Assembly (NCBI RefSeq): GCF_963667685.1
Contig: NZ_OY763932.1
Span: 372,001 to 436,000, forward strand
DNA: 64,000 nt
Direction of reading: 5' to 3'
Source of the DNA: Maridesulfovibrio sp.
Lineage (GTDB): Bacteria > Desulfobacterota > Desulfovibrionia > Desulfovibrionales > Desulfovibrionaceae
A program made the translations under genes and the position numbers. Positions 8,540-16,110 of this stretch are shown piece after piece (the first letter of the stretch is position 1; each line of letters opens with the position of its first letter). The notes under the pieces were generated by a model. It ran no database searches and was not told the DNA's origin. It worked only from the letters and a program-made list of their open reading frames with translations.

Positions 8540-9673
8540 TTAAATTACTTCCAGTTCCGCATGCAGTGCTCCGGCAACTTTCATTGTCCTAAGAATGGAA
8601 ATCAAATCCCTGGGAGTTGCGCCGATGGCGTTAAGTCCATCCACAAGCTCTTGCAGGGTAGCTCCTTCAACAAGCATCAGCCTGTTGTTATCTTCTTGAA
8701 CCTGCACGTCGGTCTCGGGAGTGGTTACAGTCTGGGCCCCTTCTGGAGCGAATGGACCGGGCTGGCTTACATCAGCGCTCTCAGCGATGACCACCTGCAG
8801 ATTGCCATGGGCGATGGCAACCTTGGTCAGGCGCACGTTACGTCCAAGAACCACTGTTCCTGTTTTTTCATCAACCACGACCTTGGCCTTTGTATCAGGT
8901 GAAATTTCTATATTTTCAAGCGCAGCCATAAGCGGAACCATATTGCCCCGAAAGTTATCAGGAATAGCCAGATCGACAGTGGATGCATCCACTGCGTTAG
9001 CAAAGGAACCGCCCATTACATTATTAATCCCTTTTACTACCTGCATGGTTGTACCGAAATCTGACATACCGAGATTAATGGTAATCTTCTGCTGGCGGTT
9101 GAAATCAAAGGGAACTGAACGTTCGATAGTGGCCCCCGAAGGAATACGGGCCACGGTTACAACGTTCTTGGATGCGGCTGCAGCATCACCGCTGGCGGAA
9201 AAACCGCCCACAGTGAGTGAACCCTGTGCAAGAGCATAAACCTTGCCGTCTATCCCCTTAAGGGGAGTCAGCAGCAGCACTCCGCCAAACAGAGATTTGC
9301 TGTCACCGATAGAGGAAACAGTTACATCAAGGGGAGCACCCGGCTTGGCGGAAACAGGCATCTTGGCAGTAACCATAACTGCGGCTACGTTCTTGGGCTT
9401 TATGGAATTACGGTCGACCTGCACACCCATTTTTTCCAACATGTTGATCATGGAGGTAATTGTAAAAGCGGAGTTGGTCCCGTCACCGGTTCCCGAAAGA
9501 CCGACAACCAATCCGTATCCAACCAGATCGTTGTCACGCACACCGCTGAAAGAAGAGATGTCTTTCAGCCGTACCGCTTCTGCTGGCTGTGCATGCATGA
9601 TAACGATGAACATGAGCAATAAGCCTGCCGCGAGCCCTGCTGATATATTGTTCATCTTGTTAATGAATTTCAT
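8540..9673 (-). CDS. flgI: flagellar P-ring protein FlgI
   Basis: A 377-aa periplasmic P-ring subunit that forms the bushing in the peptidoglycan layer. An N-terminal signal peptide (hydrophobic [13 protein letters not shown], cleavage near AEA-VRLKD) precedes the classic [20 protein letters not shown] and [14 protein letters not shown] motifs. The C-terminus, [19 protein letters not shown], is also typical. I prefer the ATG at 9673, with GGAGGAAAGG upstream, over the ATG four codons earlier, which itself overlaps that site. It is last in the flgF-flgG-flgA-flgH-flgI operon. Confidence 0.95.
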   Translation of the reverse strand: MKFINKMNNISAGLAAGLLLMFIVIMHAQPAEAVRLKDISSFSGVRDNDLVGYGLVVGLSGTGDGTNSAFTITSMINMLEKMGVQVDRNSIKPKNVAAVMVTAKMPVSAKPGAPLDVTVSSIGDSKSLFGGVLLLTPLKGIDGKVYALAQGSLTVGGFSASGDAAAASKNVVTVARIPSGATIERSVPFDFNRQQKITINLGMSDFGTTMQVVKGINNVMGGSFANAVDASTVDLAIPDNFRGNMVPLMAALENIEISPDTKAKVVVDEKTGTVVLGRNVRLTKVAIAHGNLQVVIAESADVSQPGPFAPEGAQTVTTPETDVQVQEDNNRLMLVEGATLQELVDGLNAIGATPRDLISILRTMKVAGALHAELEVI

Positions 9674-9731
9674 CCTTTCCTCCATTGATCACTATGACTC
9701 AATAAAACCTTACAGATACCCTGCCCTTTGA

Positions 9732-10430
9732 CTAGAAGGGCCATACATTGTCAAGAATTCTGGAAAGCCATCCGGGTCTCTGCTTATCAGCGAGAATGCC
9801 GCGCCCGTAGACTTCGATATGTGCATCGGCCAGATAATTTGAAGCGACAGTATTACCGGGGCCTATATCACGATGACGCAGAAGACCGCGCACAACCAGA
9901 ACCTGAGTTTCGTCATTAATGCGAACCTGACGCGCACCTTCCACCTGCATCACGTTACCCGGAAGAATACGGACAACACGGCATGCAACGGAAGCAGTCA
10001 GACTGGATTCGTTCTTGGTTTCACCCTTACTTGAAAATTTATTGGAAGTGGCAGAACCAATCATGGGTTTATCACCGGAAGCACCGTTCATATTAAAGGG
10101 ATCAACAGCAGTGGCAATCCCGGCACTGAAACCTGTCACGCTCAAACTGGTATCGTTTGCCTTCTCTGCTTTGGAGTCAGAAGTATGCTTGCCTTTGCTG
10201 GTTTCAGAAACTGTGACCACCACGATATCACCGATGCGCCGGGCACGATTGTCGTCAAAAAGATATTCGGAGTCTGAAGCCGCAAATAAGGACCCGGGAT
10301 TATTCATAGGTTCCGGTTCGTATTGAGCAGGCGGAGTCATGACCGGCATTGGGGTGGGAGCCTGCTTGGCAGGCGAACATCCCGCGCAAAGGGCTGTTAA
10401 AAGCAGAATTGCCAGTATTGATTTTTTCAT
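9732..10430 (-). CDS. flgH: flagellar L-ring lipoprotein FlgH
   Basis: A 232-aa outer-membrane L-ring subunit. The lipoprotein signal peptide MKKSILAILLLTALCAGC puts the acylated cysteine at residue 18. The conserved FlgH region SLFAASDSEYLFDDNRARRIGDIVVV (in parts) and GNVMQVEGARQVRINDETQVLVVRG-type C-terminal block follow. The ATG at 10430 lies 10 bases after GGAGG; the ATG three codons upstream lies only one base after it. It sits between flgA and flgI in the rod/ring operon. Confidence 0.94.
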   Translation of the reverse strand: MKKSILAILLLTALCAGCSPAKQAPTPMPVMTPPAQYEPEPMNNPGSLFAASDSEYLFDDNRARRIGDIVVVTVSETSKGKHTSDSKAEKANDTSLSVTGFSAGIATAVDPFNMNGASGDKPMIGSATSNKFSSKGETKNESSLTASVACRVVRILPGNVMQVEGARQVRINDETQVLVVRGLLRHRDIGPGNTVASNYLADAHIEVYGRGILADKQRPGWLSRILDNVWPF

Positions 10431-10451
10431 ATTATTCATTCCTCCGCTTAA

Positions 10452-11456
10452 TTACTTGACCTGAACTGTCTGACCGTCGACAACAGTCGCAATCACTTTC
10501 CGTTTACTTTGCAAATTACGGACCGTAACAGTCTGCCCGATTCCACCGTCCTCAAGTGATTCCACAGGGACAGTCAGCTTCAGATGCTTGCTTCGAAACA
10601 TGAGAGTAACCTTATCTCCTCGGGCGATGACCGGAGCGGGCTCAATGGAAGACAACAAGATGGGCTGACCGGTCCCAACGGGAACTTTGACCCTCCACGG
10701 GCCGCCCTTTCCATCCCATATATTGCTGCCCATGTGGGCCATATTCTTGCTCTGCCAGGTGATCAGATCAGGAGTAATCACTTCTTTTCGATTGATAGGA
10801 CGCACAGGACAGGGAACGGGAACCCATTGATCCACGAAAACCGTTCCGGCCAGCTGGCGCAGAACCCGCCCGTCTACGCTGACTACCATCATCTTGAAAC
10901 TGTTGTTTCCCGGTTCGAGAGCCCGGGGGATCTGGACTCTCAAACTGTCCATAGAATCTTTGAAAAACAAGTGGGGGGGAAGCTTGAAGTCTCTGAACTT
11001 ATAATCTCCACTCATGGCTTCCGCATACGGAGTCAGAACTTTGACGACAGCCCTTTGAAGCTCTTCCTGCGACATTACCTTGCCGCCGGTCTGCATGGTC
11101 AGGGTGGACGGAATTATACAATTTCGGATCAGATCTCCAAGATAGTGCTGAAGAATGACACGCAGTTTATTACGGTTCACACGCACCGGCTTACGTTTCT
11201 TTCCCGGAGCATTCCACAGCTCAACCCGGGAAAGGTCGGCCTTGGTCTGTTCAGGGAGATCCCCGTAAAACTCGGCAATATCGCCAAGGGTGACACGCGA
11301 ATTGTTGACCACGGCGGCAGACTTAATTTTGATCCGCCAGTCGGTATTCTGCTTCGAAGCTGCGACGGGAGAGACCGCAAAAACAGCTATCCCGGCAGCG
11401 ATAATGAGCATACGTGCTAACCTGCGAAAATTTGGGAAAAAATCTGCCTTAGTCAT
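10452..11456 (-). CDS. flgA: flagellar P-ring assembly chaperone FlgA
   Basis: A 334-aa periplasmic protein that assists P-ring assembly. An N-terminal hydrophobic stretch (MLIIAAGIAVFAVSPVAA) is the signal peptide. The C-terminal half is the SAF/FlgA domain, with PINRKEVITPDLITWQ and VPVGTGQPILLSSIEPAPVI followed by V-rich strands ending TVVDGQTVQVK. It is longer than E. coli FlgA (about 220 residues), with an extra N-terminal region of about 110 residues. AGGACGG lies 8 bases before the ATG. It lies between flgG and flgH. Confidence 0.92.
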   Translation of the reverse strand: MTKADFFPNFRRLARMLIIAAGIAVFAVSPVAASKQNTDWRIKIKSAAVVNNSRVTLGDIAEFYGDLPEQTKADLSRVELWNAPGKKRKPVRVNRNKLRVILQHYLGDLIRNCIIPSTLTMQTGGKVMSQEELQRAVVKVLTPYAEAMSGDYKFRDFKLPPHLFFKDSMDSLRVQIPRALEPGNNSFKMMVVSVDGRVLRQLAGTVFVDQWVPVPCPVRPINRKEVITPDLITWQSKNMAHMGSNIWDGKGGPWRVKVPVGTGQPILLSSIEPAPVIARGDKVTLMFRSKHLKLTVPVESLEDGGIGQTVTVRNLQSKRKVIATVVDGQTVQVK

Positions 11457-11476
11457 TATAAACCGTCCTTATTTAA

Positions 11477-12259
11477 TTATCGTTTTACGTTAATCGCCGT
11501 CTGAAGCATTGAATCAGAGGTGGTAATCGCTTTGGAGTTTGTCTCGTAAGCCCTCTGTCCAACAATGAGTCCCACCATTTCGTCAACCAGCTCGACGTTG
11601 GATCCTTCGAGGTATCCCTGAGCGAGAGTACCGAAATTATCTTCTCCGGGGGTTCCCTGAATGGCTGCACCTGAAGCTTCAGTTGGCAAATAGAGGTTTT
11701 TACCTACAGCATTAAGGCCTGCTTCGTTGATAAAGTCGTAAATAGTGATATCCGCACTGGAAAGTTCAATTCCGTTTTTATCAAGGGCTGCAATGTGCCC
11801 GTCTTCTGAGACAACAACGTTTACAGCCTCGGTGGGAACAGTGAACTCAGGCTGAAGCGGATAACCGTTGGAAGTAACCAAACGTCCGTCACTATCAAGC
11901 TTGAAGGCTCCGGCACGGGTGTAGGCCTCTTCACCGTTACGATCAACAAGGAAGAATCCATTTCCTTCAATGGCTATATCGAGCGGGTTGCCGGTGCTTT
12001 CGAAAGAGCCCTGACTGAAAAACTTGTGGATACTGACTTCTTTTACACCCATACCGATCTGCATACCGGTAGGCAGTCTGTTACCACCCTCAGTTTCAGA
12101 ACCAGCAATACGCATGGTCTGATACATAAGGTCTTCAAATTCTACCCTGCTTTTTTTGAACCCTTGAGTGTTCACGTTGGCAAGGTTGTTCGAAAGAACG
12201 TCGATGTGAGTCTGCTGCGCAACCATACCTGTGGCCGCTGTCCAGAGTGAACGCATCAT
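11477..12259 (-). CDS. flgG: flagellar distal rod protein FlgG
   Basis: A 260-aa distal rod subunit of the usual length. It begins MMRSLWTAATGMVAQQTHID and carries the rod signature LSNNLANVNTQGFKKSRVEF. The C-terminal helix ...QRAYETNSKAITTSDSMLQT packs against the N-terminal one. It lies 24 bases after flgF and is followed by flgA. A purine-rich GGGGGAT stretch precedes the ATG. Confidence 0.96.
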   Translation of the reverse strand: MMRSLWTAATGMVAQQTHIDVLSNNLANVNTQGFKKSRVEFEDLMYQTMRIAGSETEGGNRLPTGMQIGMGVKEVSIHKFFSQGSFESTGNPLDIAIEGNGFFLVDRNGEEAYTRAGAFKLDSDGRLVTSNGYPLQPEFTVPTEAVNVVVSEDGHIAALDKNGIELSSADITIYDFINEAGLNAVGKNLYLPTEASGAAIQGTPGEDNFGTLAQGYLEGSNVELVDEMVGLIVGQRAYETNSKAITTSDSMLQTAINVKR

Positions 12260-12283
12260 AATTTTATCCCCCTAAGTTATGAA

Positions 12284-13051
12284 TTACATATCTGCCCTAC
12301 CGACCTGCTGGATGACCTTCTGATCAAGAGTGTCGGTGGTGGTAATCATTTTCTGATACATTTCAAAGCTGCGTTGACACTCGATCATCGCAACCATTTC
12401 GTTAACTACTTCAACATTTGATTTCTCAATGTACCCCTGAGCAACCTCACCGGCAGCCGGAACTTCTCCAGCTTCATTAACGAAAAGGTTCTCACCATCC
12501 TTTTTCAAGGAACGAAAGTCTGCGGGCTGCACGAAATCAAGACGGGCAACTTCCTGTCCGTCGGCATAAATAACTCCCTCACCGTCAACAGTAACCCGGG
12601 AGCGTGGGGGGAGATTAACCTCTCCACCACTGGCCATAACAGGGTACCCCTGCTCGGTTACTAACGTTCCGTCAGCCGAAAGTGTGAACACTCCGTTTCT
12701 GGTGAGGTATTCTTGACCGTCTTTCTGGACTTTGAAAAAACCATCGCCGCGGATGGCAAGATCGAGCGGGTTGCCTGTTTTCTGAAAAGAACCCTGAGAC
12801 ATGTCGATGACCTCTTCCGAAAGCCTTGGGCGAGCCATGATTTTTGCTTCCGGAAGTATATCCTTGTCTCTTAAATAGGTCTTTGCATCAGCGACCGAGT
12901 CGTGAGCAAAACGTATGAAGGTGTCCTGAAACGCACAGTTGTCACGCTTAAACCCCGTGGTATTGACGTTCGCCAAATTATTGGCGCTGATATCAATCCT
13001 GTGTTCGTTGGACATTGCCCCGTACAAGGCACTGAAAATACTGGATCGCAT
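12284..13051 (-). CDS. flgF: flagellar proximal rod protein FlgF
   Basis: A 255-aa rod protein: N-terminal MRSSIFSALYGAMSNEHRID, the ANNLANVNTTGFKRD signature, and the C-terminal QRSFEMYQKMITTTDTLDQK helix. It is paralogous to FlgG but shares only the terminal helices. The ATG at 13051 is chosen because CAGGAGAT lies 6 bases upstream; an earlier in-frame start nine codons upstream has no site. It is first in the rod/ring operon and lies about 40 bases after the predicted sigma54 transcription start. Confidence 0.93.
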   Translation of the reverse strand: MRSSIFSALYGAMSNEHRIDISANNLANVNTTGFKRDNCAFQDTFIRFAHDSVADAKTYLRDKDILPEAKIMARPRLSEEVIDMSQGSFQKTGNPLDLAIRGDGFFKVQKDGQEYLTRNGVFTLSADGTLVTEQGYPVMASGGEVNLPPRSRVTVDGEGVIYADGQEVARLDFVQPADFRSLKKDGENLFVNEAGEVPAAGEVAQGYIEKSNVEVVNEMVAMIECQRSFEMYQKMITTTDTLDQKVIQQVGRADM

Positions 13052-13104
13052 GTCTTTATCTCCTGAAAGAGGATTCACTTCGCATTAGTTGGTGCACAGT
13101 ACTT

Positions 13105-13120
13105 TGCAAAGTGCAGGCCA
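13105..13120 (-). promoter_or_regulatory. sigma54 promoter of the flgF-flgG-flgA-flgH-flgI operon
   Basis: The minus strand reads TGGCCTGCACTTTGCA, with GG and GC exactly 10 bases apart, matching -24/-12 geometry. Transcription would begin near 13093, giving a leader of about 42 bases before flgF. Confidence 0.8.
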
Positions 13121-13134
13121 AAGAAGATAAGCAC

Positions 13135-13170
13135 AAAAAAATCCCGGCCAAGCATAAGCTTGACCGGGAC
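13135..13170 (-). terminator. rho-independent terminator of the Gly-Pro-Ala repeat gene
   Basis: On the minus strand GTCCCGGTCAAGC, TTAT loop, GCTTGGCCGGGAT, then a run of seven T. It falls between the stop codon at 13196 and the flgF sigma54 element. Confidence 0.85.
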
Positions 13171-13195
13171 ATATTCAACTATGGCTGGTATACAA

Positions 13196-13468
13196 TCAGG
13201 CGGAGCAGTAAATAATTCCCCCCACCCTGATCTCTGGAACAACTCCCTGAGTCGCATCCTGAGTGTTAAAACCTATGGTAGCGTCAGTGACTTCAAAAGC
13301 CACAGTCGCGTCAACACTATTCACACCTTGTGTTGCAGGCAAAATATCCACATGCCCTGCGGGTCCGGGTACGGTCGACCCGGCCGGGCCGGCGCTGAAA
13401 GTAGCCGCTGGAGCAGCGGTCACGTGTCCTGCAGGTCCGGCAACAATGTTATCAGTTAGTACCGGCAT
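13196..13468 (-). CDS. small Gly/Pro/Ala-repeat protein of unknown function
   Basis: A 90-aa protein starting at the ATG at 13468, with AAAGGAC 7 bases upstream and its own terminator downstream. Residues 10-42 are low-complexity with three GPAG units (AGPAGHV, AGPAGST, PGPAGHV). Residues 50-80 repeat a DAT motif (VDATVAF, TDATIGF, QDATQG). There is no signal peptide or membrane segment, and the only cysteine is next to last but two (IIYCSA). I do not know the family. It lies between the sigma54 flagellar operon and the rimP cluster, divergent from the latter. A plus-strand frame over the same bases lacks a ribosome-binding site. Confidence 0.65.
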   Translation of the reverse strand: MPVLTDNIVAGPAGHVTAAPAATFSAGPAGSTVPGPAGHVDILPATQGVNSVDATVAFEVTDATIGFNTQDATQGVVPEIRVGGIIYCSA

Positions 13469-13667
13469 TTTTAAAGTCCTTTTTAGAGTTCCGCATAAAA
13501 TAAAAATAATGACAAAACGGAATATGTCAAATTTACCTGCAGAAATGGTTAATGTCAAAGAATACCGTCTTGCGAGTGCTATAATATAATGTTAGAGAAC
13601 CTTATCGTATATCCTGATTCTTAAGGCACGCTATTCTCCTGTTCCTGCGCAAACATACATTCTGTAC

Positions 13668-13696
13668 TTGACATTGAACTAGCTTCTGTCTAAGTT
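13668..13696 (+). promoter_or_regulatory. candidate sigma70 promoter of the rimP-nusA cluster
   Basis: TTGACA at 13668-13673 is a perfect -35 box. A 17-base spacer leads to TAAGTT at 13691-13696, a poor -10. It lies about 200 bases ahead of rimP and just before the structured leader. Confidence 0.4.
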
Positions 13697-13702
13697 GCTG
13701 AA

Positions 13703-13853
13703 CTCGGTGCGGGTGTATCATAGTGTAACCAGCAGGTATACATCGTAGATTTTTGAAGTTTCAGGCAAACCTCATACATTCGCATCAGCCTCAATTTATA
13801 ACCTTTTGTTGGGTTAAGATGCTGAGGTGGGCCTTTTCAGGTCCACTTTTTTT
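13703..13853 (+). ncRNA. structured leader RNA of the rimP-nusA cluster, possibly an attenuator or small RNA
   Basis: The 423 bases between 13469 and 13891 hold no convincing gene. The right part folds into nested stems: CCTCA (13770-13774) with TGAGG (13823-13827), GCATC (13782-13786) with GATGC (13818-13822), and AACC (13800-13803) with GGTT (13812-13815). A terminator hairpin follows at once. CCTCA at 13789-13793 could pair with TGAGG instead, giving an alternative fold. The 5' limit is assumed from the candidate promoter. It could be a regulated leader of rimP-nusA or a separate small RNA ending before rimP. It matches no RNA family I can name. Confidence 0.35.
13827..13853 (+). terminator. 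terminator hairpin upstream of rimP
   Basis: GTGGGCC (13827-13833), a 6-base loop, GGTCCAC (13840-13846) and seven T (13847-13853). It lies 38 bases before the rimP start, so expression of the cluster needs read-through or antitermination, or a promoter further right. Confidence 0.7.
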
Positions 13854-13891
13854 ATTTTGTCCGCCTGAAAACCAGCAACACGGGGTAAATC

Positions 13892-14359
13892 GTGGAACAA
13901 GGCTCATTAGCCAAAAAAATAAGCCAGTTCGTGGAACCTGCCATTGAATCCATGGGACTGACCCTTTGGGGAGTAGAAGTCACCTCCGCCAACCGTCCGG
14001 CTGTCATCATTTATATTGACAGTAAAGATGGTGTCAGCATCGACCAGTGCGCCGAAGTAAGCCGGGATGTAGGTCTCATGCTTGAAGTCGAAGAAATCAT
14101 CGACAGCGCATATGTACTCGAGGTGTCCTCTCCGGGACTTGAACGCAAATTTTTCAAGCCTGAGCAGATGTCTGCATATATCGGCAGGAAACTGGACATC
14201 GCCCTGGTTTTTTCTCTTGAGGGACGCAAAAACTTCAAAGGTCTTCTTCAAGATGCCAATGAAGAAGGACTGACCCTCGAACTTGATGATCAGGAAGATC
14301 CCATAAACATAGAGTGGGATAGAATTAAAAAAGCAAAACTCATCCATGAGTTTAAATAA
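13892..14359 (+). CDS. rimP: ribosome maturation factor RimP
   Basis: A 155-aa protein needed for 30S subunit maturation. The family pattern is clear: a first domain with LTLWGVEVTSANRPAVIIYIDSKDGVSID (in parts), then CAEVSRDVGLMLEVE and the hallmark YVLEVSSPGLERKFFKPEQ. The C-terminal SH3-like domain ends KLIHEF. It starts at GTG 13892, with only a GGGG stretch as a ribosome-binding site. It is first in the rimP-nusA-ylxR-infB cluster, the common bacterial order. Confidence 0.94.
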   Translation: MEQGSLAKKISQFVEPAIESMGLTLWGVEVTSANRPAVIIYIDSKDGVSIDQCAEVSRDVGLMLEVEEIIDSAYVLEVSSPGLERKFFKPEQMSAYIGRKLDIALVFSLEGRKNFKGLLQDANEEGLTLELDDQEDPINIEWDRIKKAKLIHEFK

Positions 14360-14435
14360 AAATTAATTAGGCAGTCATTCGGCTGGCCGGCACAACACTT
14401 GTGCCTCGGAAATTGTGCCGAAGCGGAGGAGCGAT

Positions 14436-15818
14436 ATGGGTTCTGAACTCAAAAAAGCGATTGACCAGATCAGCAAGGACCGCGGGATCGACAGAGACCT
14501 GCTCATCGATACCCTTGAAGAAGCGGTTCGTTCTTCTGTGGCCCGCAAATACGGCGATGCCATGGATATCGAGGTCAATTTCAATGAAGAAGCCGGTGAA
14601 ATCGAAGTCTACCAGTTCAAGGTAGTTGCCGAAGAAGTTGAAGACGAAATCAGCGAAATTACTCTCGAAGAAGCAAAAGAGCATGACCCCAACGTCCAGA
14701 TCGACGATGAAATGGGCTTTAAGCTCAAAGTTGAAGATCTCGGCAGGATCGCCGCCCAGTCTGCCAAGCAGGTTATCATACAGCGCATGCGTGATGCGGA
14801 ACAGGAAATCATCTACGATGAATTCAAAAACCGCATGAATGAAATAGTAAGCGGTATTATTCAGCGCCGCGACCGCACCGGTTGGATCATCAACCTCGGA
14901 CGCACTGAAGCTGTACTGCCCAAAAACGAACAGATTCCCCGCGAAAGATACAAACGCGGCGACCGTGTGCAGGCATTTATCATCGATGTACAGAAAGAAT
15001 CCCGCGGCCCCCAGATCGTGGTTTCCCGTTCACATCCCGATTACATGACAGCACTTTTCAAAAGGGAAGTTCCCGAAGTGGACGATGCCACAGTCAAAAT
15101 CATGGGTGTTGCCCGTGATCCGGGACTGCGTGCTAAGGTTGCGGTTAACTCTCTTGACCGCGATGTTGATCCTGTCGGCGCTTGCGTCGGTATCCGTGGT
15201 TCCCGCATCCAGAACATTGTTCAGGAACTGCGCGGCGAACGTATAGATATCGTTGTCTGGAGTCAGGATATTGCAAAATATGCCCAGAATGCCCTTTCTC
15301 CTGCGGTAATTACCAGAATCGCAGTTGATGAAGATGAGAAAACTCTTGAAGTTGTAGTTCCCGATGACCAGCTGACTGTGGCTATCGGACGCAAAGGCCA
15401 GAACGTAAAGCTGGCTTCAAGACTTCTGGGTTGGAAAATAGATGTCTTCACTGAAAGCCGCTACGGCGAAATGAACGCTGCAAGCAAGGGCATGGATCAG
15501 GTTGCCAGTGTTGCTGAAATTCCGGTGGACAACTTTATTTCCGCCGGGTTCGAAACAGTAAGTCAGGTCGCCAATGCTTCTGAAGAGATTCTCATGTCAA
15601 TCTCCGGCATGACTCCTTCCAAAGTCTCCGACATCAAGTCCGCGATTATGTTGCTGGGCATCGGTGCGGATGAAGAGGAAACTGTAGAAGAAGCTTTCCA
15701 GCAAGAGAATGTTACCGAAGCTCCCGCTGATGCGGAAGAGCTGGTTGAAGAATCCGCAGGCGATGAAACTGCTTCGGCAGAAGAAATTGCTCAAAATGCG
15801 GAAGACGAAGAAGAATAG
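14436..15818 (+). CDS. nusA: transcription termination/antitermination factor NusA
   Basis: A 460-aa RNA polymerase-binding factor that modulates pausing, termination and antitermination. The N-terminal domain (residues 1-125) is followed by an S1 domain (about 135-200, TGWIINLGRTEAVLPKNEQIP in parts) and two KH domains. The first KH carries GACVGIRGSRIQNIVQELRGE and the second VAIGRKGQNVKLASRL. A short acidic tail rich in Glu and Ala replaces the E. coli C-terminal repeats. The ATG at 14436 has GGAGGAG 5 bases upstream; a GTG seven codons earlier is less likely. Confidence 0.96.
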   Translation: MGSELKKAIDQISKDRGIDRDLLIDTLEEAVRSSVARKYGDAMDIEVNFNEEAGEIEVYQFKVVAEEVEDEISEITLEEAKEHDPNVQIDDEMGFKLKVEDLGRIAAQSAKQVIIQRMRDAEQEIIYDEFKNRMNEIVSGIIQRRDRTGWIINLGRTEAVLPKNEQIPRERYKRGDRVQAFIIDVQKESRGPQIVVSRSHPDYMTALFKREVPEVDDATVKIMGVARDPGLRAKVAVNSLDRDVDPVGACVGIRGSRIQNIVQELRGERIDIVVWSQDIAKYAQNALSPAVITRIAVDEDEKTLEVVVPDDQLTVAIGRKGQNVKLASRLLGWKIDVFTESRYGEMNAASKGMDQVASVAEIPVDNFISAGFETVSQVANASEEILMSISGMTPSKVSDIKSAIMLLGIGADEEETVEEAFQQENVTEAPADAEELVEESAGDETASAEEIAQNAEDEEE

Positions 15819-15821
15819 TAC

Positions 15822-15848
15822 ACTCCGGGGGAAACCCCGGAGATTTTA
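15822..15848 (+). terminator. GAAA-capped hairpin between nusA and ylxR
   Basis: CTCCGGGG (15822-15829), a GAAA tetraloop, CCCCGGAG (15834-15841), then ATTTTAAT. The weak T-run suggests partial termination or an mRNA-processing or stability element inside the operon. Confidence 0.5.
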
Positions 15849-15858
15849 ATAAAGGCAG

Positions 15859-16104
15859 TTGTATTTGACCGGAAAGGACAGCACAGAAAAACATGTACCG
15901 ACAAGGTCATGTGTCATTTGCAGGCAGCGTTTTGCCAAAGAAGAACTGTTCAGGTTCGTTGTGGGCAAGGGGGCTTCCGACAGCGGACTTATTCCGGATG
16001 AGAAAAAGGTAATGCATGGTCGTGGATATTATGTTTGCGACAATGATAAGTGCCTTGAAAGATTTAAATTTTTTCGGCCACGGAAGAAGAACTTCAGGGG
16101 GTAG
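15859..16104 (+). CDS. ylxR: YlxR-family RNA-binding protein
   Basis: An 81-aa DUF448/YlxR protein. The typical RSCVICRQRFAKEELFRFVV motif begins near residue 16, followed by GRGYYVCDNDKCLERF and a basic C-terminus (RPRKKNFRG). Four cysteines in two pairs (CVIC and CDNDKC) could bind metal. It starts at TTG 15859 or 15865; AAAGG lies upstream of both, with spacing favouring 15865. It lies between nusA and infB, as in many bacteria, and is thought to be a nucleic-acid-binding accessory protein. Confidence 0.88.
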   Translation: MYLTGKDSTEKHVPTRSCVICRQRFAKEELFRFVVGKGASDSGLIPDEKKVMHGRGYYVCDNDKCLERFKFFRPRKKNFRG

Positions 16105-16110
16105 TACCAT

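Noticed and set aside
13263..13589. Plus-strand frame of 108 codons opposite the Gly-Pro-Ala repeat gene
   Set aside because: It mirrors the repeats of the minus-strand gene, lacks a ribosome-binding site and terminator, and the minus strand has both.
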